DNA of 64,000 nt from Eudorina sp. 2006-703-Eu-15 (Eukaryota > Chlorophyta > Chlorophyceae > Chlamydomonadales > Volvocaceae), in assembly GCA_003117195.1 (NCBI GenBank), contig BDSI01000007.1, forward strand, positions 682,001 through 746,000, in the 5' to 3' direction. This document shows positions 12,058 through 21,833 of this stretch, piece by piece. Made by a program: the position numbers and the translations under genes. Under the pieces are notes generated by a model, which saw nothing but the letters and a program-made list of their open reading frames with translations, was not told where the DNA came from and made no database searches. Numbering within the stretch: the first letter of the stretch is position 1; each line of letters begins with the position of its first letter.

Positions 12058-14967
12058 GCGCAGGCAAGCTGGGGACCCGAGGGAGCGTTTTCGGCCCCCT
12101 GAGGGCCATCGGACCTGGAGCCCACAGAGCCCACATGGGGGGCCCGCCGGTGCTCTTGATAAGGGCGTGCGCTCCAGTTGAGGCGCCCGAGGGGAACGGA
12201 TCTTGGCGGGACCATTTCGGGGGCCATTTTTGGGTGTTTGTGGTTCGTGCGGGGTTGGCATGCATGCAGCTTTATTGTGTTTCAGCTTCATTGCGTGTTG
12301 TCAAGGAGGAAACCAGCAGCCGCGAGAAAAGCAGTTCAGCGCGACAGGCGGTGTAGTTAATCAGACCCGGAACCTGAGCTACCGGCGTTGGTGTGTGTTA
12401 GGGGGAGGGAGAGGGGGAGGGTTCGATCGGTGTATTAAGAGTTCAGAGAGGCCCGGGGCGACGACCAACGCATCAGAGATCCCCACGTGTCCGTGTCCGT
12501 TGAAGCGACAGCTGGAGAGCAGATGCACGACTGCAGATCAGCAAGATTAGCAGTGCCGTACGTCGAGAGCCCCGGTGAAGTTGACCTGAGCGTGCTGGAC
12601 GCATCGCGTCGGTTTGTTGGGATGGTTGAGTTGGTTGGGTTAGTTGCTGAATTGGTTGGGTTGGTTGGTTCGGACTGAACTGGAGTTGCCTGGCCGTCAG
12701 GTGGCTCAGCGGCGAGTACCCATCTTGACAAAAGGGACTAAGAGCACAAAGGGCAAAGAGAATAAGAACACAAGGGAGGAAAGTCGGGGTGGATGGGCTG
12801 ATGCTTTTGCCATGTCCCCGATCACAACAGTGGCTAAGCGCGCCCACACTTTGAAATTATTGGCGCTGAGCTGAACCTCAAAGCGATGGTCGGATTTGTT
12901 TTCCACGGATGTGGGTTGGCCGGGGGCACGCCCCGCACGGCGAATGCGACGCCGCCAGGGTTTGGTGCGCGGCGTGTTGGCGCGCCCGCCCCCTTACACG
13001 GCACACACGCCGCGATGCGGTCCGATGGATCTGTGGATCTCGGCGGAAGATCCCTCCAGACCCGCGCGGGCTCGTCCAGATAAGCTGCGAGCGTCCCAAA
13101 CAAGCTTTCGGGAGGGGCTGGGTCTGTTGCTTGGATTTTCATCATTTCCCCATATTCCTTGAGATGGGTGGCGTACCGTGTGCGTGTGTGCTGCGCGAGC
13201 CGGCTTGGAAAAGAAGAAAGAGGCCAGCACAGTCGACGACGGACGATCCTCGATGCAATGTTTGACGAGAGAGTGGGCACGGGAGCTTGGGACCGTTGGG
13301 AGTCCATGGGCCTTATGGTTTGATTTGTCAACCAGCAGGATTGAGTGGCGTTCATTCAGGGGTCCGCTGGCACCACCATTCATTCATTCATTCCGGATTG
13401 AGCCCCGGACCCTCGCAGCTGCCAATCGTCAGGAGTGTGGTCGGGTGAGTTAAAATAAACCGAGAGACACGACTTGCGAGGACCCTAATTGCGCACGCGG
13501 ACGAGTGAGGCCGTGGGCTGCGCATTGCCGGGTGAGTGTGTGGGTACATGTGTTTGATGAGAAGCCCACCCAGAGCCGTGCCTGTGGGTACATGTGGGTG
13601 CGGATGTGCGTGTTCGAACGAGAAGCCCGCAGAACCATGGCGTGGTTGTGATCGTTACAAGGTGGACGTTACGTGTGTAGTTTTTGCGGCGGACAAGAAG
13701 CATCCTGCGGGTGTGTTTAGAAAAGAATCCTGGGGTGTGTGTTGAGCGGCTGCACTGGTATTTGTGCATGTGCGGTATTTTTCTGGAGCTCTTCCGTGGG
13801 CGCGATCCGGGGCCCCGGGAGCTGTACGTCATGCACCGTACATGCGGTTAGAGGCCTCTCGGCCACACACCCGCCGACACGGGTCGAAGTCTTACCGGCC
13901 GTGGGGTTCTTGGACACCTTGAAAGGAAGGCAAGGCGTCCACAACTTCACATGGCATCGCCCGGTCGGCACTACGGGACCACCTTGTAACGGTAAAAAAA
14001 CAAATATTCCAGGATTTGCCGACGTACCCAAAGGCCGACCCAAGGCCACCCACATCGGACGTCAGCAATCCCGTCCCGGGCCCGCCCCCCCTCGACCCAG
14101 AACAACCGAGAGTGACGGACACGTCTGCAGCCCAGCACGTCCTGCTCATCCGCAACAACAGCCCGGAGCCGCTTTCACTGCCACACCCACCGGGGCGCCC
14201 GAGCAAAGCAAATCCTACCAACCCTGCACAGACGCCCCGCTCCCTGGCTCCGGGCACATGCCCAAATCGCCCCATGTGCCTAAACATCAGAGTGCGCCTG
14301 TCGCCAGGCGGCGCAGCGCAAAATTTCCTCAGCAACCCTTCCGCGTGATCCCGCTCGGGCCGCGCACCGGGACGAATCCCCATCCGCATCTCCAACCTAC
14401 CGGAGCCTCCCTCCCTCGACCGCCGGGCCCCGCTTCACACACACACCAGAGAGGCGCATCCAACCGAGCCCATGCACACCCCACGGGCAAGGGGCGTTTC
14501 GCAGTCCAAGGATTCAACTCCCGCGGATGCGCCTCCCAGAGGATGAACCTCTGAGAATGGTCGGCGGCCAGCTGCGCTCAGTGCGCCTGGGAGAGCAGGT
14601 TGGCGCGTGGACCCCGCGTCCGTCCGTCCGTCCGTCCGTCCGTCATGTGGACCGCTGCCGGCACCGCTGGCCAGCCAGCCAGCAGCTCCTGTTCGGCGGG
14701 GCGGGCCTGCAGCCGAACTCCAGCGACACACGCCACCCAGTCCGATGATGGGTTGCACCTCACTGATGGGTTCCAGTTCACACCCCACCCCACGGGTGCA
14801 CTCCATCCTACGTCTACGTCTGTTGGGTGAAGCCCTGAGGGAGAAGCTGGAGCGTCCGGAGGAGCGTCAAAATTGCCTAGCGACAGCACCCGTCCGGGGG
14901 TCTAGGCATCCGCTGGGGGGGCCCCCCAAGTCGTGTGCAGGTAAACGCGCACCCATACATAGCTATG
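12058..14967. other. Intergenic region and 3' UTRs; no supported gene
   Basis: This interval lies between the stop of the M43 gene and the stop of the convergent YggT gene. Open frames up to 271 codons exist on both strands, but none shows recognisable motifs or a coherent exon chain. It holds a (GTCC)n run near 14617-14644 and dispersed repeat fragments at 13352-13372, 13711-13730 and 13959-13992. Confidence 0.6.
13959..13992 (+). repeat. Dispersed repeat copy (CGGTCGG..ACCACCTTGTAACGG)
   Basis: The sequence CCCGGTCGGCACTACGGGAC followed by CACCTTGTAACGG matches the core of copies at 45837 and 46400. Confidence 0.5.
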
Positions 14968-15522
14968 TCACAGTCCTCCGCGGGCCTGGATAAGCGTGAG
15001 GAGGCCTTGCGGCCCCAGCAGGATTTCGTTGAAGAAACTGATGAGGCCGACCCACACGATGGGACTGACGTCCACGCCGCTGACCAGTGGTACAACCTTC
15101 CGCGTGACGCTGAGGATGGGCTCCGTGGGAGCGTAAGCAACAAGCCAAGGGAGCTTCTTGCCGTCGATGTCCGGGTACCATGTCATCGGCACGCGGATGA
15201 TGTAGAGGATGGTGTAGATGTTGAACAGGGGCCGGAGGACATCGGAGGCGAGCTTCGCCGCCTGAACCGCTTGGGCAGCGCTTTCAGGTGCATCGGCGGC
15301 AAAGCAGCTCCCCGCGATGACGCCGCTGGCCAAGAGCGCGACAGTTGCTGTTTCAAGGATTCTAGCCGATGGCGCCTCCAACGAAGTGGAGCAGGAACCT
15401 TCGAATTCCGGTCGCCTAGATGCGAGAGGCGTACACGCGATTCGCCTTAAGCCAGGCTGCGCGAGGCGCAGCGGCCCGGCCTTGAAAGCCACACACCTTG
15501 CACTGTTGGGTAATGCAAGCAT
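14968..15522 (-). CDS. CCB3: YggT-family plastid membrane protein, probably CCB3 (cytochrome b6f haem ci assembly)
   Basis: A single exon of 184 codons. The first ATG is at 15522; an upstream TTG in frame is not a plausible eukaryotic start. The N-terminal 60 residues or so are Ala/Ser/Arg-rich and look like a chloroplast transit peptide, with a second Ala-rich hydrophobic segment (VALLASGVIAGSCFA) that could be a thylakoid signal. The C-terminal half has the YggT pattern: a helix with NIYTILYIIRVPMTW, then APTEPIL..TRKVVP, GVDVSPIVWVGL and the ending EILLGPQGLL. YggT proteins with this ending in plants and algae are CCB3/YLMG3, one of the factors that attach haem ci to cytochrome b6. The paralogous YLMG1 type is the main alternative. 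The gene is convergent with the M43 gene, and its stop faces that gene's 3' region. Confidence 0.78.
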   Translation of the reverse strand: MLALPNSARCVAFKAGPLRLAQPGLRRIACTPLASRRPEFEGSCSTSLEAPSARILETATVALLASGVIAGSCFAADAPESAAQAVQAAKLASDVLRPLFNIYTILYIIRVPMTWYPDIDGKKLPWLVAYAPTEPILSVTRKVVPLVSGVDVSPIVWVGLISFFNEILLGPQGLLTLIQARGGL

Positions 15523-16060
15523 GGAGGGCAAACTTGAGAAATATGATATTCACTTGATGAAAATAAAATTGTCACTGATGAAATCTGTTGTGCCCGGGTT
15601 TGAGAAGCAAACCTGGGCGTATAATTTTTTGTGACCGTACAACGGCTTCAACGGCTTGCCGATTTTTTCGAGGAAGGCAAGGGTGGTCGCACTGAGTTAT
15701 GAAAGTTGCTTTTGTGAAGTTTGAGTGTTATCTTAAATTACAGGAAGCGCGTTAGGGTGGCGGTTTCCTGGAGTCGGTTGTAAGGATGGCCCCGCGACTG
15801 CCAATATGATTACGATGTATTATTCTGCTGAGAGCAGAGGTGTGAGGCTGATGAAAAAGCAACAGAGTGGTTGTCAACATGCTGTTCCACCTTGCCTGTG
15901 TATTTGACTTGACGCGGGTATACCGGTATTGTTGCAGTACACGTTTCGCTACCGTCCTTATTCCGGTACACCGTTTCGCGCACTCAACTTCGCAGCAAGG
16001 CGTCTGCCGTGTATACTAGGAAAGACGAGCGTCAATTTTAGATGCATGGGGCGCACGTGG

Positions 16061-16350
16061 TGGGGGGCCGGGGGCTGGCGCCCCCCTTCCCCCCACACCC
16101 CCCTTCCCCCCCCCCATTCGCAGCAAGGCGGTTGTGTGCATATTATGAACTATGAGTGCGGCACGTTTCATCTATGTGGGTAACGCGCAAAAAGTAACGC
16201 ACATAGAGCAGAGCCCGTTTTTGCAGCGACTAGAGATGCAGGGTGCGCCTCACGCCACATGTGCGTGTGCAGAGTACCGCGTCTGCAGTATGTTTCCATT
16301 GTTCCGGCAAACGTTGTTCCGGGTGGGGGGCCCGGGGCTAGCGCCCCCCC
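16061..16350. repeat. Pair of GC-rich palindromic motifs
   Basis: Two near-identical motifs of G6-7, CCGGGG, CT(G/A)GCG and C6-7, each followed by TTCCCCCAC, lie about 263 bp apart. Each can fold into a GC hairpin. Confidence 0.6.
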
Positions 16351-16887
16351 TTTCCCCCACACCGTCTACCACCACAGGTCGGTAACGTATCTGTCCTTTC
16401 CGGGTTGGGTTGGGTTCGCACTTTGCATGTTATTGCACTGCGGCAGCGCGGCCGCGCCGCCACGCGCCCGCGCGCTGTCTCTATCTTTCCGTTGCTATGC
16501 AGGTACCGCACCACGTAAGTATACTGAGGTATGCTGGGTGTGCCCGGGTTCGTTCTTCGGGTTTATTTATTTTTCTCAATTTATCCCGGCGTGGGTTTTA
16601 CACGACCTCGAGAGCGTGCAACGCTGGGTGCTCCAGGGGTGGTGGTGGCTGGATAATGGGATGCCTGCATGGGCGACCTTCCCCATGCTTGGCTTTATCC
16701 ACTTCGTTCTGGGGATCCCGCCCGCTGTTGTGCCCATCCCTCTGGTAGTGTTGCCCCGCTGTGCGCCTCTGCTTGCTTAGGCAGGTGGCTGTCTGGGTGG
16801 AGTCATCCGCGGCGTTCATCAGGTGTGGGGTTGTCTTACCGCCTTGTCGGTGGGGCCTGCTGGGGCTTGCCCTGATATACACTGGTG

Positions 16888-16935
16888 TACACCGTTGATC
16901 CCTTCTCCGCTGTAACGTTCCGCTGTAACGTTCAA
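16888..16935 (+). repeat. Dispersed repeat copy (TACACCGTTGATCCCTT, duplicated CCGCTGTAACGTTC)
   Basis: This matches 10069-10110. The CCGCTGTAACGTTC segment is present twice in tandem, followed by ATCATTCATC. Confidence 0.5.
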
Positions 16936-17748
16936 TCATTCATCAACACCAAAACCATCACCACCGGAAACCTCATTGACGACTTACTCGACCGAGTCAT
17001 CTGCGTGTTCAGAACTCGTCATTCCTACTGCATTTGCCCTTCAGGCCGCACTTTTACAAACCCGGGACCGCGCCAGCCCTTGCTTGTTTGAAGATGACGA
17101 CTTGACTGGTACACGGTCCCCAGGTCAATGACCGTTTGGTCGTTGCTGTGGGCCTCCCATCAGGTCCCCAAGGAATGAACAGCTTGCAGCAGTGCGAGCA
17201 CCTAGTTTAACGATGCTGCGCTAATTCGACGATGCTTTGTTCACCTAGTCGTGGTCTTGCAGGTTGCTAACAAAATGCGAATTTCACCAAGGCCGTACTC
17301 ACATAGCGTCCTTCCCCAGGGGCACACAGTGCTTTGAGACTCCGGCAGAGTTACCAGATCGAAGCGCTTAACCTCAGCAGGAATCCAGTTAGCGCGAACC
17401 CAGTTCGGCCAAATTCATGCCGGGTAACCCCAGCTGCGCTCCTCCTTTCCACAAACGCTTCCTTCCAACTCCTCCTCCGCTTAATAACGATGTGTGGCTT
17501 TCTCGGAGCTCTCTCAGCCGTCTCCAACAACAGCGAGTACAAACCTAACCGTCACCAACGCGAGCACCCTGCGGCTTCGCATATCCCGCGTCAGGATGCC
17601 ACACGCCACACGCCAGACCTGCGCTGACTCCCCTTGACTGTTCCCCACTCTCCCTGACTCCACCCAAACACCACATGGAACCCGACATAGACCGCAGTTT
17701 CTAGATGTGTGCCACACGAGACGCACTTTGTGGCATCGCGAGCCCTAC

Positions 17749-20611
17749 CTACTGAAGCTTGTAGTGCGCCATCACGGCCTCCAACATCTCCTCAGTTGCT
17801 TCGACTCCCTTCCCGTGCGACTTGGCGATGACAAAGTGGTCGGGTCGCGCGTCGGCCGCCTGCCGTACAGAGTCCTGGAGCCACGGATGGATGGATGCCA
17901 GGATGGAGGAGCAGGGGGGCAATCTGAATCCTGCCGGCTGCCAGTGTCTCATTCAAACGTGGTGAATCAGGACTTGTAATTCAGGAGGGATGCCCGTTAT
18001 CTGGGGGAAGACTTGCAGGGAGACAACTGGAAGTGCAGGTGCGCACTGTGGATGGGAGGAGCTAGGTGCACGGCCGGGAAGAGAGTAAGAGAGAGGGAGG
18101 AGGAGGAAGCAGCGAAAGGACCCGAGGACTGCGCATCGGGCTCAGCCACCACCTTGCAGCCACCACCAACTGCAGTACTGCACCATTGCATCTCCCCAGA
18201 CTTGCTCCGCGCCAAATGTCTATATGTCTACGCCAAACGCCAAATGTCTAGGCACCGGCAATTTGTAAAGGTGAGCATCCCTGCGACGGCGCGTCCCTGG
18301 TTCGTGCCTGGCTGCGGCTTTTCTCCTTGGCCTAGCGACACCTAGCGACACCTCCCTGGTCCCAACCCACCGACGTGATACTAGGGAGGAAGGCCTTGCC
18401 CACTTCCGCGGCCAGCTCGAGGTCGTTGTCGTCATCGCACAGAAAGCAGCAGTCCCGTGCGGCGGCCCCGAAACGTCCCATCAGGTGGCGGGCGGCCATC
18501 ACCTGAGTAAAGGGACGGAAGATGCGGGAAGGTGCGGGAAGGTGCGGGAAGGTGCGGGGTACCCCGGGCGAGTGAGGGGTAAGATGCGGGGGGCATCGTA
18601 CTCCGCAGGGTACGGACGTCTGTGTGTGCACAACGGGCGTAATGCCAAGAAAGATGCGTCCTAGCTGGCTGTGCCAGCAGAAAAAACCGGAGCACGCACG
18701 CACACAATCCCGCAAACCCACATCGACTGTCCAGCTGCACTCCTCCTTTCTCGCGGCTCAGTTCTCATTCAACACACCGACACCCACCTTGCCGCTGGTG
18801 GAGGGGTAGAAGTCCGCCGCGCCCAGGTTAAAGGAGCAGCTCAGATCCGCGGGTCGGTCGGCCACCAGCGCGCGCAGCTGCTCCATCGTCTTGCCGCCGC
18901 GCGCGTGTACCCTGTTGCGATTACGCCGTTGCAGTCGCGGTAGCGGTTGCAGTCGTTTGCCTTGCATATCGTACGCCCCCGAAAACGGCCAGGGCGCGCA
19001 CCGAGCCGAGGCAGCACCGTCGCCGGCGTTGTGTTGGGGGCGCGGACATGTGATAGGGCCCACATGTGATAGGGCCCACGTGTGATAGGGCCCACGTGTG
19101 ATAGGCACATGCGGCAGTGGGGTTGTCGTGTCCCTGCTTCCCGGATGGGACGAGTGGGACGGCGAGTTGCAGCAGGTACGACATACCCTCGTGTCGGAGG
19201 ACTCACCGGAAGCTCGTCGTGTAGCCGTTGGCGTCCAACGACCAGCCCTCCGAGAGCAACTTGCGGTACAGGTCCCACAGGGGGCCCTGTGCGGGGAACG
19301 TAGATAAAAAATAATACGGCAACCCGTGGATCTGTCGTACACTCGTACTCAATGTGCGACACCCACTCGCAGGCGTGCGAAATGTTGCCGAGCATCGCGA
19401 GCAGGGGCTCAAACGGGTTAGGATGATTGTAGAAGGGCTGTCGAGGCTGCCAGACAGCATCGATATGAACCCCCATGGACCCTGGACATGACAACGTCTT
19501 CAAGGGCAGACCTGGCATGTTACCCATGTGACTGACGTTCAGGGCGCGGCCGTACCTTCCTGTCCTGTGGTTGTACGGCATCCTGCTCGATAGAGCCCGC
19601 CGCGTGGTCGTGCGAGGCGCGCCACTCTTTATCCTCCGTCACGGGGCAGGCTGTACGGCAGTACGATATCAGTACGAGGACACGGACTTGAGCAAAGGCG
19701 CGGTGCGCGTGGAGAAAGTACACAACAACATCCCCATCCCACGAATTTTGCGCAGGCGACGTTCCCAATCTCCCCGTTGGATGCATAGACGTTGAAACCG
19801 TACGGCATCCCCCCGCGCCGCTCACCGGTGGGCAGGTCGCTGCCCGGATAGAGGATGCGGCCGCCGTTCTCGCAGACGTAGGCGTCCGCCGCCGGCAGGT
19901 ACGGCAGGCGCATGAGCAGCGTGGAGAGGCGCGCGCCGCTGATCACAACGAAGAGTGCTCCCCTGGAGCGGAGCTGCGCCACCATGTGCAACGTCGCCGC
20001 GGAGATGACGCCCTGAACATTCCCGCGGGGCAGTAAATGGGATCATTACAGTTTTGCTGTCTTGATTGACATAAGGGGGCTCCGATGCGGTCGGTGCGCG
20101 CTCGCAAAGATGTGACTGTTGTGGGCAAAGGACCGGTTTCCTGTCGTCCCCTGCAATCCTGGCCCTCCCTGCACCCTCATGAAGGCGTCCTCGCAAAGGA
20201 TGAAAGCTACGAGCAGGGTACACAGTGATGTCAGAGCCAGAACACAATGCTTCGTCTGATCAAGGCCGCTTTGGTTGTACGGCAAACCGTCTCCGTGTGG
20301 TCGAGCTAAAGCTGCCTTGCTGACACACTGTAATCTGGAAGGTAAATGCGTACCCCACATTCCCGATAGATTCGCGATACTCAAAGTTATGTGTGCCTGC
20401 AAACCCCACCTGTCGCCCGCTCGCAGATGGTGGGGTCAGTAGGACGGCCGCATCCTGTGTCGATCCGAAGCGCATCCATGAGTGGGATTTTATTAAGTTA
20501 TTCAAGAGAAGCAGACGGACTTCGATAAGCACCTACCCGATCAATTGTTTTCGGCTCATGCATGATGGTGCCATCGATATCGCTAAAGACGATGCGCGCT
20601 GACTCGCTCAT
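17749..20611 (-). CDS. HAD-superfamily (subfamily IIB type) phosphatase
   Basis: Seven minus-strand exons with consistent phases: 20611-20537, 20012-19826, 19650-19556, 19286-19207, 18911-18788, 18502-18371, 17874-17749 (TAG). They give 272 residues. Motif I is FSDIDGTI (Asp11 nucleophile, Asp13 acid/base), motif II is VVISGAR (Ser50), the motif III lysine is probably Lys187, and motif IV is LCDDDNDLELA (210-214). CENGGRILYP follows motif II, as in Cof/sucrose-phosphatase-like HAD IIB proteins. The family hydrolyses small phosphorylated metabolites with Mg2+; the substrate cannot be told from sequence. No clear targeting peptide is seen, so a cytosolic location is likely. The ATG at 20611 was chosen because motif I follows directly, as is usual in this family. 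The 524-bp first intron contains a short string also found in a TAF4 intron. Confidence 0.88.
19047..19111. repeat. 15-bp tandem repeat (CATGTGATAGGGCCC), about 4 copies
   Basis: The unit changes from CACATGTG to CACGTGTG along the array. It lies in the HAD gene intron 18912-19206. Confidence 0.9.
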
Positions 20612-21833
20612 GTTGTAAGATGTTGAACAAATATGCGTTCCGAAGCTTAAAATGCGATACGAAAACTTGAAATACGGTTGCAGATTTCTCTTGTTTTGCA
20701 ATGGAGCGGTTGCAACGGGCTTAACAGCGAAGTCTGCCGATTAAGAGTCAGAAGTCGCTGTGAACAGCGTTCACAGGACAGCTTCCATCACAATAACACT
20801 CACGTACGGCAGCAGTACAGCGGTACAGCAGACCGCATGATCTGTTTCTCCGATCAAGTCCTTTCCAGTCCACAACATAAAGCCTGGAGCCCAAGCAGAC
20901 CCAGACCTGGACTACAGTGTCCGGGCCCCCAACGCCGCATCGCGAGCTCTCAGGCACACGGTGTCGTCGCCGCCCCCACAGCCCAGCCCAGCGGCTTTCC
21001 GCCCCCCTCCCTGATGCCGAGGGCTCGCAACGGCACACACAACCAGTACCTCCGCCACGCAGTCGCCCCCGATCCCACACCCCCCTCCCGCGCGCTGTCA
21101 ACGCGTGCTGGATGTGACCCTTTTCGTGTCGACCCCCGCGCTGTCCTGACCCGACTTCCCTCGCCCAGCCCCAGCCCCATTCACCGGCCTCCAACCGGCC
21201 CCGCCTCGCCCTCCTGGTACCGAATCCGCTCACCGCCTTCAACGCACACACAGCCGTCACGACCCATGGCATGCACGGAGCACCGAGTAGACTCAAGCGG
21301 CATCCGTGACATAATGAAGGCCCGATGGTCAACTCCATTACGGGTTGTACGGGTGAACGTCCACAAGCCGCGGCGGCCATTCCTTTACCCAGACTACCCG
21401 GCTGGCCCTCCCCTACACACAGAAACACACAAAGACAGCCTCGCCCTACCCTCGTCAGCCCGTTGAAACCCCCGGCACTGGGTCTGACCCAGCGGCCGGT
21501 CCGTCCCCGCTCCACTGCTGCTGCTGCTGCTAATGCTACTGCGGCTCCTGCTGCCGACCCGTGCCTCCTCAGGCTCCGCCGCCTCCGCCGCCGCTGCGTC
21601 ATCGCCTGCCTGCGTCAAAACGCTGGTGAGTCCAAACACGCTGCCTCCGTCACTGCCCGCAGAACGCTGGTGCACGTGCGCCTGCCTGGCTGCCTGCCTG
21701 GCTGCCTGCCTGCCTGCGTACCTCGTGACGGCCAGGAAGGAACAGGCGGGGAGGTACACGTGCATCTGCCTGCCTGCCCGCCCGCCTGCCTGCTTGCCTT
21801 CCTTCCTTCCTTCCAACCTGCCTGCCTACCCGG
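20612..21833. other. Intergenic: HAD gene promoter side and TAF4 3' UTR
   Basis: Both flanking genes are on the minus strand. Long plus- and minus-strand open frames (for example 20678-21466 and 20748-21602) overlap each other, are Pro/Arg/Gly-rich and show no motif. I see no gene here. Confidence 0.6.

Larger units (their letters stand above)
15523..17748. other. Intergenic region with GC-rich inverted repeats; no supported gene
   Basis: This contains the 5' region of the YggT gene and the probable 3' UTR of the HAD gene; a minus-strand TGTAA motif at 17054-17058 could be its poly(A) signal. Two copies of a GC palindrome (16061-16087 and 16324-16350) and a direct repeat TTCGCAGCAAGGCG (about 15990 and 16119) suggest mobile-element debris. 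A 173-codon plus-strand frame at 16259-16780 has no recognisable motif. Confidence 0.55.

Noticed and set aside
13739..14554. 271-codon plus-strand ORF
   Set aside because: It is Pro/Arg/Ser-rich in GC-rich DNA, with overlapping antisense frames and no motif or signal. It also runs across a dispersed repeat (13959-13992).
19290..19470. Extra exon of the HAD gene (frame with FYNHPNPFEPLL)
   Set aside because: The flanking exons (19650-19556 and 19286-19207) join in phase and in family order (RK/GPLWDLYR) without it, and it lies in a different frame from the upstream exon.
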